Of a stretch of DNA of 64,000 bases, positions 40,307 through 50,716 are shown in pieces. Position 1 is the first letter of the stretch, and every line of letters begins with the position of its first letter. Source of the stretch: Undaria pinnatifida. Lineage: Eukaryota > Sar > Phaeophyceae > Laminariales > Alariaceae. Position numbers and translations under genes: made by a program. Location: the NCBI GenBank assembly GCA_012845835.1, contig JABAKD010000005.1, positions 9,040,823 through 9,104,822 of the forward strand, given 5' to 3'. The notes under the pieces are model-generated. The model made no database searches, had not been told where the DNA came from, and saw nothing but the letters and a program-made list of their open reading frames with translations.

Positions 40307-40790
40307 ACAGACAAATTGGTGTTATTCTGGCAGCCCCCATCCTATTTTCCACCGTGGTCCCCTTCGTCGTTTTGCCGTGGACTACGTGCCATATTCTTGC
40401 GCGGAGCAGTACATGATTGCCGAAAAGACCAGGCTTTTCCAAGACCATCGAGCAGGGGGGCTCACCATGTCGTCGCCTAGTGCAAGCACACGCAAACGCA
40501 TCGGTCGAGGCGTGCGCAACTTTGACTCCGGTGTTGGGGACAGGGAGAAGCAAAACACCGTGTTATCTGGCACCTACGCCAAATTCACGCAGAATCCAGC
40601 CCTAAAAAAAAACACCTTTTGAGCTCTGACAACAAGCTTCTGGCTGAATCCAGCCCTCTGGACCCGGTGTGGGGCATTGGTCTCCGGGCGGATGGTCCCA
40701 GGGCCAACAACCCATGCCAGGGGAGTGGAAAAACTTGCTCGGTGAAGCACTTTCTGCCGTTCGCGAAGCTATTCGCGACAATGAGGCCGG
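40307..40790 (+). pseudogene. NADAR-domain (YbiA-like) coding segment in the Gypsy element, frameshifted
   Basis: Three frames read in succession give the family's hallmarks in order: KLVLFWQPPSYFPPWSPS, then SCAEQYMIAEKTRLFQD, SASTRKRIGRG, TVLSGTYAKFTQNPAL, then LAESSPLDPVWGIGL, then KNLLGEALSAVREAI. NADAR proteins (E. coli YbiA, plant and fungal riboflavin-pathway relatives) act on N-glycosidic bonds of ribosylated intermediates or ADP-ribose adducts. The Glu of AEQY and the SPxDxxWGIG motif are present. Frameshifts fall near 40355-40370, in the A8 run at about 40604-40611, and near 40709-40716. A Trp expected before DREKQN is Gly. A basic tail runs on to TAG at 40977. It lies downstream of the Copia insertion and upstream of the integrase. 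The homopolymer frameshift could be an assembly error. Confidence 0.7.
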
Positions 40791-40879
40791 GTCGGCGCAC
40801 CCGGCCTCCCCTAGTCGGTTCCGCACCTGCACTGCGAATGCAAGAACCAAGAAATCTCGTCCGCGCCGCGACCGGGCCG

Positions 40880-41683
40880 TTAACAGCGGCCAGCGCTCGC
40901 AAACCTTCCCCTTCGGCGTTTCCGACCTATTTCTCGGGCGCGTTGGCCAATTAAAAGCCGTGGAGTTTTGGAGATAGCTCCTGGCGTCGGCCCTGACCTT
41001 GCGCTGTCAAAACACGGCCTCTGTTTCGTCGAGGGTAGTGTGACGCTGGACGACGTTTTGTTCACTATGCAAATCGCGTGTATCAGTCGAGCAACGCTCG
41101 ACTCGGAGAGGCACTGAACTCCTCTAGATTTGGGGACCGGCAGCATTGTTTGGGCTCCCAAACGCCTCCGAGGGTACTGTGGGGAACAAAGTTCCGCATA
41201 TCCTCCGGTCACAAGACACAGGAGAGCATTGGCAAGTTGGGGACCCTCAATGCACGAGTCCAGCGGTAGCTTGAGTTCGTCACCGCGTTCGATTGCACAC
41301 TCGAGTACCGCAAAGGCAGCGCCAACGGCATCACCGATTTTTTTGGCCCGTTTTCCAGAGCCTGCTACGGAGTACGACCGCAGTGGCTTGACAAACTTCA
41401 ACCTCGTGGGGTAGACAAGCCCCAACTCCGTTGGAGATATCTGCGCGCTCCCTCCTCGCCGACCCCAGGGGTCGGTTTGGGTGGACTCGCGCCCCTCGCC
41501 GAAAGCACTGTCTTGGGTGGGTTCGTGCCCCACACCGAAAGCACTGCTTTGGGTGGACTCGAACCCCTCGCCGAAAGCACTGTCTTGGGTGGGCTCGTGC
41601 CCCGCACTGAACATGCTGCCTTGGGTGGGCTCCCTCTCACCTCTACCGCATTTCACAATTTCGCACACACGAGCCACGTACAA
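40880..41683 (-). CDS. Uncharacterised antisense ORF with 10-residue repeats
   Basis: 268 uninterrupted codons antisense to the Gypsy frames. Residues 17-70 hold about five copies of a 10-residue unit (EPTQDSAFGEG-like), matching a 30-bp DNA repeat at about 41475-41635. The rest is mixed and globular-looking (KRAKKIGDAVGAAFAVLECA, QLANALLCLVTGGYAEL). The + strand here is broken into short frames except 41477-42037. I recognise no family. It may be an accessory antisense gene, a relic of another insertion, or chance. Confidence 0.3.
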   Translation of the reverse strand: MYVARVCEIVKCGRGEREPTQGSMFSAGHEPTQDSAFGEGFESTQSSAFGVGHEPTQDSAFGEGRESTQTDPWGRRGGSAQISPTELGLVYPTRLKFVKPLRSYSVAGSGKRAKKIGDAVGAAFAVLECAIERGDELKLPLDSCIEGPQLANALLCLVTGGYAELCSPQYPRRRLGAQTMLPVPKSRGVQCLSESSVARLIHAICIVNKTSSSVTLPSTKQRPCFDSARSGPTPGAISKTPRLLIGQRAREIGRKRRRGRFASAGRC

Positions 41684-42037
41684 GGATTGACGGCTTTTCT
41701 GCTTCCCCGGGGAGATTCGTCGCTCGTATTTCTGCCTGTCACCACTACCGAAGGGTGTACCGGCCGCGGGTCGATTTCGCCTGCCGCTGACACCGTTTTC
41801 GCTTCGGTTTTTGCCATACCCATCGAGGGCGACACGGGCTTCGCAGAAGCCCTGGCTGCAGCGACGCCCATCGCACAGCCGACTTATCTATCCCGGAGTT
41901 CTACACAGGAGTCGGCCCCCGCCGCGACCACCGGTTCGACTGTGTCCGTCTCCGCCTTGCTTGGCACTCTAGCCCCTCCGTCGTCGACGACGCGCCGACG
42001 ACCAGCGACAACAACGGGTAATACACCCCCGCTGTAG
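41477..42037 (+). CDS. Gypsy polyprotein fragment, low-complexity Ser/Thr/Ala/Pro-rich
   Basis: 187 codons in the retroelement sense direction, starting in the 30-bp repeat and continuing through a disordered Ser/Thr-rich stretch to TAG. It lies where protease and reverse transcriptase would be expected, yet neither DSG nor YxDD motifs occur. It overlaps the antisense ORF, and at most one of the two is likely to be real. Confidence 0.25.
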   Translation: MGGLAPLAESTVLGGFVPHTESTALGGLEPLAESTVLGGLVPRTEHAALGGLPLTSTAFHNFAHTSHVQGLTAFLLPRGDSSLVFLPVTTTEGCTGRGSISPAADTVFASVFAIPIEGDTGFAEALAAATPIAQPTYLSRSSTQESAPAATTGSTVSVSALLGTLAPPSSTTRRRPATTTGNTPPL

Positions 42038-42209
42038 ATTATGGATTCGGGCCCGGCGGGGCCCCTCGGCCATCTTCCAGACGAGGTACAACCTCGCCAC
42101 AAGTCCCACGGCCGCGGCCGGCTCCGCCCGCCGCCGCGACCCCTGGTCTTGCCGACTCGCCGGTCCGGTCGGTGCCACTACCGTCCGACCGCGACCACGC
42201 AGAGCCTAT

Positions 42210-44518
42210 ATGGGAACTCCTCTCTCACGGCTCACACCTTCTCCTGATGACACGCCGACTGCACATACAAGGTCGGACGCCCTCGGCGACGCTGCTGAAT
42301 TGCGGTTCGCTGATTCCGTCGCGCGTTATTCACATGCTGATTGGAAGCGAGAGCAGCACGCGGAGCCGACGTGCCACTCCATGATGCGCTACGTTTCTAT
42401 CGGCCAGCCATCGGTCCTGCCGCCCGACGTTTTAGCGTGCTACCCCTCGCACAAGCGTCCATCCCTCTCAGACATCAAGGAGCTGGCGGGAGATACAACC
42501 GACGACGACATCGTCCTACTCGTCCGTAACCCGACACTGCCGCCAACAAGGTCTGACAAACCCAACCCTGTGGGGCGAGCTGCTTGCTTGCTGAACGACG
42601 AGCTAGTTCGCATCTACGCTCTCCTGCTCATGCGCCCTCGGATCATGCAAGCTTGTCACTCGACGGCCTCTTGTCACCTTGGCACCATGCGCACGTTGCG
42701 CATGCTGGAGCGGTTTTATTGGTGGATTGGCATGAATGTGTGCACCCGGTGGTGGCTTTCGCCACTGCTTGAAGTGCCAAGCGCGGAAAACCCCACGGCT
42801 GACTGTCCGCTGGCTCATCATCTCAATGCCTCTACCGGAAGGTTCAGGTGTCGCCGTCAGTGTTGACTACTTCGGCCCCCTTCCGGTCACACCACGAGGC
42901 AGCACCTACATCCTGCTGTTCACCGATCGCTTCAGTCGTCGGGCCGACATGTTCCCCGTCACTGCCGCTGAGTTCACCGCAGAGGGTACAGCCAATATCC
43001 TGGTAAACCAATACGTCCCCTTGTCGGGTTGCCCGCGCACCATACTCTCGGACAACGGCCTGCAGTTCTGCTCCAAGCTTTCACAAGCTGTATATCAGCT
43101 GTTGGGTGCGCACAAGCTTGCTACAAGCTCCTATCATCCCAGCTGTAACGGGGGCGTTGAGCGGGTAAACCACACTAAGGCCCAAATGCTGGCTATGGTC
43201 GTCAACGAGCGACAAAACGATTGGGACATGCATCTGCCCCACGTCGGGTTCGCTTACAACAATTCCGTCAGCGCGGCGATGGGTCTGGCGCCCAACGAGG
43301 TCCACATGGGCAGACTTCCACGGCTCCCGCTGACAGTTTTCGACCGCACTGGTGTCGTGGGACACCAGAGTCTGGCCCTTGAGCACCTGGCCTATTGCGA
43401 CTTGGCCACCGACCGGCAAAAGCGCGCGAACGACATTGTTCGCGCACACCACACCCTCACCGTTTCCCGTGTTTAACCGCAGAAACTCCGCCCTCGCCGA
43501 CGCGCTGCGTCCAACACCTAACTTCGCTGTGGGTGGTTGGGCATGGGTGTACGATTCTGCCTCTACCATCCGCCAGGGTGTGAAGGCGAACATCGACGCC
43601 AAGGTACTCAAGGCCAAACTCGCGCTTAACTGGACGGGCCCGTACAAGGTCCTGGCCGTCTGTCCCTGCTCCGCCGCCGAGACCGGACGGTTCGCCGCTC
43701 GGGAGCAACCTCCTCTATTTGGATCTCCCTTCCGACCTGCCCGGTTCGGACGCTCGTCGGCGTGTGGCCATCGAGCGCTGCAAACCCTGTGCCAACCCCC
43801 ACGACAGCGGGGACATGCCCAAATACCTTCTGGCGGGGCTGACGCAGTACGTGCTCAACAATTTTTCCAAGAAGTCCCCGCCGTACCACGTCACTCAAGA
43901 CGACGGTTTGACTCCTCTCCAACGGCTGGAAGTGAAGCAGATCACTGGTCATCAGTCGGCACGGGGGCAAGGTGGCGTCATCGCGGTGCTATACAAGACG
44001 CATTGGGCGGGGCTCTCCGAACCTTCCTGGGAGCGGGAAATGGACCTCCACCTCTCCCGCTCCCACATCTTGCGTTATTGGACCGGAACCCCGGACCAGC
44101 ACCGCCAAACCAACCGCCTCTACCGCCGAATGCGGATCGGGGCGGAACAGCGCGAGCTCTCCCGCAACAACGGGGAACATTTCCTAGCGCCGGGCTACGC
44201 CTGTGTTCCCCGCGCCGATTGGCTCCGTCGCCACCACGACACAATACTTCCTAAGGGATCCCACTTTTGGTACAAGGGAGACGATGGGTATGGTGGCTGG
44301 GAAAAATCAGCGCGAGCACTACCGAGGACAAGGTATACCTGGTCCGCTTTCTGGACGACCTGGGATCGATTAAACTTCCTCTTCACCCCGCGCGCTACAA
44401 GACTTCTACGGGAGCCGTACGAGGCTCTTGGTGCTTGCAAGTTCACATCGTCAGTGCGTTTCCTCGGGTAATCCAACGTAACGTAGACGAATCTCGAGAC
44501 GCGGCCCTGGCCAGTTGA
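42210..44518 (+). pseudogene. Gypsy integrase with chromodomain-like and Tudor-like C-terminal segments
   Basis: Several + frames read in order. A linker contains MRYVSIGQPSVLPPDVLACY. The HHCC zinc-binding domain has HSTASCHLGTMRTL..RFYWWIGM and, after a frameshift near 42755, HCLKCQARK. The catalytic core has VDYFGPLP, LSDNGLQF and NGGVERVNH, so the DDE triad is intact. After another shift near 43475, GGWAWVYDSAS..NWTGPYKVLAV resembles the SH3-like C-terminal domain. Then YKTHWAGLSEPSWEREMDL..HILRYW matches the chromodomain pattern of chromoviruses, which steers integration to marked histones. A last segment (WWLGKIS, VYLVRFLDD, GSWCLQV) looks Tudor/PWWP-like. It ends with TGA at 44516-44518. 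At least four frameshifts make the copy dead. Confidence 0.8.
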
Positions 44519-45411
44519 CTTCCAAGCCGCCACCGCTCCTTGATAGTTCTTCCATTTTTGGGGTTATGAGGTTTGAGTTTTTGCCTTTGGGTTGTTCGTA
44601 GTGTCCTGAGGGTCTTCGTCGGGTTTTGGGGCGGTTCTTTTCATTTTTATTTCTTTCTGTCCTGCCGAACCCCCTGCTCAGTGCCGAGCCAGGGTTCGGG
44701 TAAAACGCCGCTATCTGAGGCGCAGGGATGTCGCTTTTTCGTCATTGTTCAATTTCGCCCTGCCGACGCCCTCCTCAGCCCACAGCCGGGGGGCGACCAG
44801 GGTACCCTGTTCGCGCGTAACGTGGTACAGGGCTATGTACGGGTCTGTGTGTCATCTTTTATCTTTTGTGTGCTGTATTTGTTCTACTTTGTTTTTTCGA
44901 CTGAACACTCCCTCCTAGCGGGGCTGTAGGTGTTGCCACCTTCCATCCCGGGTATTTGTCGTTTCCTCGTCTATCCCCCGCCATGCCGATGGTCCGCGGG
45001 AAGTTTTTCGTACGACTTCTCCCTTGTGTTAGCGCCTGTGTTCCCCTCCATATCGACGAGGGCTCGCCTCGCCATAGTACCTTTTCTGTGGTTGGTTTGC
45101 CGTAGAGCCTTTCTTGCCCCTCCCCCCCGCCACACCGGAGGCATGCGGCAGGTTCTAGAGCCTTTTCTGCCCCCCCCCGCCACACCGGCGACACGCGGCA
45201 GGGTTTTGATGGGTGACTTTTGCCTTGTTGTAGGGTCTGCGTTTCTTTCAACTGCTTTTCTTCGCGTGTTCCTGGCTCCATAGCCAGACCGTTAGAGGTG
45301 TGGGAGTGGGTTTTGAAGAGCCGCATCTTCGACTCATGGTCTAGTTCGTAGAACCGGAGTTTCCCCGAATCTCCCATGTTTCTGCATATGCGACTCATCA
45401 GGGTGGGCTAG
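44519..45411 (+). other. Gypsy 3' untranslated internal region
   Basis: Non-coding sequence between the last stop and the 3' LTR, with CCCCCCGCCACACCGG duplications near 45125 and 45172. The final 140 bp match the truncated copy at 11793-11955. A weak polypurine AGGGTGGGCTAG adjoins the LTR. Confidence 0.6.
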
Positions 45412-45681
45412 TGTTAAGATACGGCCTCGAAAGGCCTGTGATTATCCGAATTTGAGATCATTTGGATGGGCTTCGTATGATAAGGTTGGCGTTTTATATT
45501 CGGGATAGCTAGGAAATAGATCGGAGGCACGAGCCTCCGATATCAGAAGCCATCCGGGGCTCTGGTGGAATCGAATAAAGCTACGTCTCTACGAAGGCAA
45601 AGAAAGTGAGTACTCACCGAGGACCTGCTCAATTGGCAGATCTGCAGGGGGCACTCTGTGTCCTCACCCTATAACCTTACA
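45412..45681 (+). repeat. 3' LTR of the Gypsy element
   Basis: 270 bp. TATA-like TTTTATATT at 45492-45500 and AATAAA at 45574-45579 are in the expected U3-to-R order. It ends ATAACCTTACA, followed by the CTGT target copy and then directly by a trinucleotide repeat. Confidence 0.88.
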
Positions 45682-45895
45682 CTGTCTACTACTACTGCTG
45701 CTGCTACTACTACTTCTACTGCTACTACTACTGCTACTACTACTACTACTACTGCTGCTACTGCTGCTGCTACTATTACTACTGCTACTGCTACTGCTGC
45801 TACTACTACTACTGCTACTGCTACTGCTACTGCTGCTACTGCTACTGCTGCTGCTGCTACCACTACTACTACTACTACTACTACTAGCGGCATCA
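45682..45895. repeat. (CTA/CTG)n microsatellite
   Basis: Mixed CTACTACTG units give long Ser, Thr, Tyr or Val frames that are not genes. It starts immediately after the Gypsy 3' LTR. Confidence 0.95.
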
Positions 45896-47330
45896 TGGTT
45901 GACTAAATAATGCACTGCTGTGTTTGTTGTGCATTGAATGGCTAAAAACCCTTCAGTATAGTATATAATAATATGGACTGGACGGTGGAATGCCCGCCGA
46001 GGACTGAGGTAAGCAAGGTAGATGGATCGGCCTAGCGGCTCATGAGCGGGCATGGGAATCTATGGCTGCTACTACTGCTATAGGTCTAGACTAGCAACGC
46101 CTTGATTGGGTAGCTAATGAACACTGAATACCACACATCCCGTATACGAGTACCAGATTTTTTTTTGTGATACACCGTGCGTTCAAGGAGCATTCTCTCG
46201 CGCGAATCGATACCCCAGGCGCAACAGCAGTTGTTACGGCTGTCGTACGACGTACCAGCGGGAGCACGCAAAAAAGAGAAAAGGAGCTCCACTTCTAGAA
46301 ACGTCAAATAAGAAAAAAAAACGCATCGAACGGGGATGTGATTTCTGCGCGAATCGAGAAAGTGGCGTTTTTTTTCCAATTTTTTCTACTTGGTTTTGGT
46401 AACCCCCCCCCCCCCTCCTGTCTGGTTCCTGGCGCTGTCATCCTTAAGCAAGAAAGTAGGCACGAGGTGCCGAGGTCCGTCTTACGAGTGGTTCTTGGAA
46501 GGATGCAGTTCACCCTTCATGCGATGCGCCGAACACCTCACGACGCTTCGCGCTTGGTGCAAGTAATGTCTGACTGGTTGGTGAAAACCCGACGTGCTCC
46601 GTCCCGGCATAGTAGGGATGCGAGGGTCTATGGTCGTACGACAACGGCCATGCACAAACTGAGTACACCCCCCCGTGTCTGACTCCTTAAAAAAATGTGT
46701 GGGTCGCATTTTCTTTTTCTGTGCTCCCCTGGACGTACCCGGTACCGAATCTAAAAAGGACTATCAACGTGGCGTTTGTAGTTGCAACGAACGGTACTAC
46801 TAGATCCTTTGTTAATAGGACTGAATTAATATCGAACAACGACGAAGCATCTACGCATTTAGATCAAGCTCTCTCTTATGTGACTACGTGCGACGATGTA
46901 TAGCGCGCAAAACCAGGCAACAACATTGTCGTCGACGTACAAGGCTAAAAACACAACCAGGGGGAAAGACACATTTTTGTTTCCCCTTCTTGTTTTGGAT
47001 TCCATTCTATTAATACCAAAACAACGGGCCTCCGTAATAATAAAATAAGGTACAGATTCTACAGCAACCGAGGAGAATGTGTTGAGCTGTTGAGCAGCAA
47101 ACCTAGCTGTATACCCAGCTCTCTACCCAGCTCTCTACCCAGCTCTCTACCCGTGGTCTAGCTGTAAGGTATTATTAGTCCCGACGCGTACTACGGTAGA
47201 GGTTCTCGACATTTTTTTTCTAATACTACCCCTCACTTTATTAGGAGGTTTTTAAAGACGTGCCCTTCTCTTATTAGCCCAAAACCTATTTGACAAAAAA
47301 AAAATAAAACTGCTGCTAGAGACTCTGATG
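45896..47330. other. No gene; dispersed repeat at 46430-46690
   Basis: 46430-46690 matches 19345-19600 in the same orientation. CCCAGCTCTCTA repeats three to four times near 47117-47153. The sequence near 47180-47290 (ACGGTAGAGGTTCTCGACAT..CACTTTATTAGGAGG) is a diverged composite-element left end. Nothing else is recognised. Confidence 0.5.
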
Positions 47331-47573
47331 CTACGATAGCTCCCCCCCCCAAAATCAGCGATTTTCTTCAACGAACGTTCCATGGCTGCTCGACACAAGG
47401 AAGGATACTATTGAAAAACATATATATATATCCATATATTTTCTTGCGTGCAAAGGTCTATCGACCGACGACGTTGGGGTGTCGAGGGACACCGTATTTC
47501 GGGAGATACGACCGGGGGCTGGTTCCGAAACCGGCGATTTCGTTCAAGAAAAGTTGGGGGGGCTGCCGTAGAA
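47331..47573. mobile_element. MITE with CTACGATAGCCCC ends (copy 1)
   Basis: The left end CTACGATAGCTCCCCCCCCC and right end GGGGGGGCTGCCGTAG are inverted. The interior has CAGCGATTTTCTT, CATGGCTGCTCGACACAAGG, GAGATACGACCGGGGGCTGG and AACCGGCGATTTC. Other copies are at 48853-49127 (inverted interior), 49883-50122 and 52113-52356 (inverted interior). Confidence 0.75.
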
Positions 47574-48852
47574 CGAGTTTAGACCGGACGAATAAATCCC
47601 AGATGGTCTAGGCATACAACGGGGACCATCATTTGAGAGAAAAAATGGCCGATTATTTTATTTTCCCGACGATTTTGGGTTAAGGAGCCCCGTCATTCAT
47701 ATTTTTTCGCCAAAAAAAGGTATACCTTAATATCTCTATCGTAGCACGCGTCTCCCGTGGAGGTACACCCCCGACCAAGGCTAAAAGGTACGGGTACCCG
47801 CTTTGTTTTCAGTACCGGGTGCGTATGAGCCGCTCGCACGAGTAGCTCAGCACCTCACCTGACAAATACCAGGTGTACGTTAGGCGATACGTTGGGCGCA
47901 GCGTAGCAAACCTTTTCACCATTGCGTGGATGCACTTCGCAAGATTAAAGCAGAATGAAAGCTCAAGACCGCACAGGAACAGGACGGTCACTCGCGCGAG
48001 CGACCCCAAGCCCTTGCAAAAACGAAGCCAGAAAGCGACCCCCCCGAAGCCTTGCCCCCCCCCCCTCGCACACTATACGCACTCTGCTGGTGCCCATGTA
48101 TACGATATGGCATTTTTTTTCGGAGGGAGGCGTATATGTATAAATTGGTATATGATAGCGAACGATGGAGACGACAAGTGCGATTGTTGTTGTTGTTGTT
48201 GTTGTTGCTCATCCCATCTATTATCTTCGCACGTTTTTTTTCTCCTTCTCCTCCTCTTTCCCTAGACGTAACCCAGACCCGGGGTCGCTAAGCAGGCTCT
48301 TCCCCCCCCTCCCCACTAGGGTACGCGCCTTCATTTTTATCGCGCGAGTAGACTCCAGCACTTTCTTCCCTCGTCGACACGCGTCGAGCCATGCTTGAAC
48401 CCACGCCATGAAGCGCTCTCGGCAGCTAGTTGGTGTCTCTGGAAAACCACAAATCTCCATATACCGATATTTGAACCCCTGACTGCAACCTTATTGTAGT
48501 GTTCGAGGTTAACTACAATAGACCACCGGGGCGACCTGCGATACTGCTTTATTATCATGCATGCGTCACCCCACGTTAGGGGTGGTGTAGGTGCAGAATT
48601 TCCCAAGAATTTTCTAAGAATTTTCTAAGATTTTTCCAAGAACTGTCTAAGAAGTTTTAAAGAATTTTCTAAGCTCCTAACTAACATGAGGAGGGGAGCT
48701 CAATATCTCACCCAGGCGAGGTATGGCTTAGAAAGACACATTCGTTCTCGCGCAACCCGACCAGCACTTCTATGCGCTATAGTACTAATAGAATCAATAG
48801 TATCAATAGTATTAATAGTATTAATAGTATTAATAGTGGTCCTAAAGAGTCG
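47574..48852. other. No gene; element fragments
   Basis: 47600-47760 is a diverged composite-element right end (GGTTAAGGAGCCCCGTCATT..CTCTATCGTAGCACGCG). 47815-48020 has the CGCTCGCACGAG/CACTCGCGCGAG family. A (TTG)8 tract is at about 48184-48208, and AATTTTCTAAG repeats at about 48607-48675. I recognise no coding exon. Confidence 0.45.
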
Positions 48853-49127
48853 TTCTACGGTAGGTAGCCCCCCCAACTTTTCTTTAACGAAATCGTCGGT
48901 GTTCAAACCAGCTTCCGGCCGTAGATCTCCTGATATGCGGTGTCCATTGACACCCCGACGTCATCATCGTTTGATAGCCCTTTGCACAAACAAGGAAAAT
49001 TTAATGTATGTGGAAACTTTTTGTCACACTGGCATCCTTCTTTTCGTGTCGAGCAGCCGTGAAACGTTCGTTAAAGAAAAAAAAAAGAAAACCGCTGTTT
49101 TTTTTTTGGGGGGGGGCTATCGTAGAA
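48853..49127. mobile_element. MITE with CTACGATAGCCCC ends (copy 2)
   Basis: TTCTACGGTAGGTAGCCCCCC..GGGGGGGCTATCGTAGAA. The interior is the reverse complement order of copy 1 (AACGAAATCGTCGG, CATCATCGTTTGATAG, GCCGTGAAACGTTCGTT). Confidence 0.7.
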
Positions 49128-49237
49128 TCAATCAAATTAAAAAAACAAATATTGTGCTCGCGTAAATGTATCAAGCAAGAGGCTAACCAGTAGTTCCTAC
49201 CCTGGGTCGAGAGACTAGTGCTACGATCTAGATGCAT

Positions 49238-49675
49238 TAAGGTATACCTTTTTTTGGCTGAAATGTTTATCTGGATAACGGGGGGCTCATTAAGGTATAC
49301 CTTTTTTTGGCTGAAATGTTTTTCTGAATAACGGGGGGCTCATTAAGGTATACCTTTTTTTGGCTGAAATTTTTTTCTGAATGACGGGGGACTCCTTAAG
49401 GTACACTTCTTTTTGGCTGGAATGCTTTTCTGAATGACGGGGGACTCCTTAAGGTACCCTTCTTTTTGGCTGGAATGCTTTTCTGAATGACGGGGGACTC
49501 CTTAAGGTATATCTATTTTTTGGCTAGAATGTTTTTCTGAATGACGGGGGACTCCTTAAGGCATACCTTTTTTTGGCGGAAATGTTTTTCTGAAATGACA
49601 GGGGACTCCTTAAGGTATACCTTTTTTTGGTTGAAATGCTTTTCTGAATGACGGGGGACTCCTTAAATCCAAAAT
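49238..49675. repeat. Tandem array of about 8 units, roughly 55 bp, TTAAGGTATACCTTTTTTTG
   Basis: Units CTCCTTAAGGTATACCTTTT..GGCTGAAATG..TTTTTCTGAATGACGGGGGA repeat from 49238 to 49675. The unit equals the terminal part of the composite CTACGATAGAGGT family, so this is a locally amplified element end. Confidence 0.85.
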
Positions 49676-49882
49676 CGTAGATTAGACACAGTTTTTTCTT
49701 TTTTTTTTTGTGCATGCGTTGAGATTTCTCGTTGTATATGCCTTCGTAGGCCATGGGATTTTTCATCCGGCCTCTCTTACAAAGCACTTTTATTTTTCCC
49801 TCGGCCAAACCGGTTTTGGGGAGAGGTCTTAATATTGTTTAACCCTTTTAAGAGCCCCCCAAATCCCTCCCTATATGACTGA

Positions 49883-50122
49883 TTCTACGATAGCCCCCCC
49901 CAAAAAAAACAGCGATTTTCTTTACCGAACGTTTCATGGCTGCTTGACACAAAAGAAGAGTGCTGCTTGAGAAACGTCTCCGTACATTTTCTTGTTGGCA
50001 AAACTTGATCGAACGATGACGTCGGGGTGGCAAGGGGCAGCGTGTTTCAGGAGATACGGCCGGGAGTTGGTTTCAAAACCGGCGATTTTGTTAAAAGAAG
50101 TGATGGAGGGGGCTATCGTAGT
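49883..50122. mobile_element. MITE with CTACGATAGCCCC ends (copy 3)
   Basis: TTCTACGATAGCCCCCCCC..GGGGGCTATCGTAG, same orientation as copy 1, about 240 bp. A partial TTAA MITE (49839-49876) directly precedes it. Confidence 0.75.
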
Positions 50123-50163
50123 AAGACTCATATACTTATTAATTTCAAGTAAATTTGTCCCCC

Positions 50164-50517
50164 TTCTACGATAGCGGTTGTACACCACTTTTTTTCCGAG
50201 GTTCCTCAATTTGGGAGCTTAACCCCTTTGCAACTGGAAACCCGTTTTTGGGGACAAGATTACTTGAATTCAGTATAGGGAGGGGTTCGGGGGCTCTAAA
50301 GGGGTTAAGGCCTGTCCGAAAAACGTGTTTGGGAGAAAAATAAAACTGATACCGGATGAAAAGGTCCCAGATGGCGTATTAACAGGTACACAACGACAAT
50401 CACGCAGAAAAACAAAACGAAACAGCCTTTTTTTTTTCTCCGACGATTTTTGGTTGAAGGAGCCCGTCGTCTACAAAAACCTTTTTCAGACGAAAAGCGC
50501 TATCATCTATCGTAGCA
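50164..50517. mobile_element. Composite non-autonomous element with nested TTAA MITE
   Basis: TTCTACGATAGCGGTTGTAC..CATCTATCGTAGCAC, with the same interior order as 23757-24105 and a TTAA MITE (50219-50308) at the same internal site but in the opposite orientation. Confidence 0.65.
50219..50308. mobile_element. TTAA-flanked MITE (copy 4)
   Basis: TTAACCCCTTTGCAACTGGA..GCTCTAAAGGGGTTAA, 90 bp, very close to copy 1 at 14370. Confidence 0.75.
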
Positions 50518-50716
50518 CGCGTCGTTTCCAGTGGTGTAACAGGCGTTTTAAGCTTCAAAAGGCGAGGAACCTCAGACCAAAAAAAAAAGTGGTCAGTGCA
50601 CCCTCATCTGTTCGCAGCACGCAACGTCGGGACCTCAACCGGCCGGTTAGTAGAAATCTTTCGCCCGAAAAGTCTAACCCCCAGCACAGCATAGCACCAC
50701 CGCGGGAGGCCTCCTG

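Larger units (their letters stand above)
32985..45681 (+). mobile_element. Ty3/Gypsy LTR retrotransposon with nested Copia element
   Basis: The element is bounded by LTRs 32985-33252 and 45412-45681 (TGTTAAGATACGG..ATAACCTTACA, about 93% alike by eye). CTGT at 32981-32984 and again at 45682-45685 is consistent with a 4-bp target duplication. A primer-binding-site-like TGGCGTCGACGGCAGGAC begins two bases after the left LTR. Inside on the + strand are a short gag-position ORF, a NADAR-like domain, integrase, chromodomain-like and Tudor-like segments. Reverse transcriptase, RNase H and protease are not visible. All coding parts carry frameshifts, so the copy is dead. The Copia element 34177-39984 interrupts it. 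Confidence 0.8.

Noticed and set aside
45658-46053. Ser-, Thr- and Val-rich ORFs
   Set aside because: They are produced by the CTA/CTG microsatellite that follows the Gypsy LTR.
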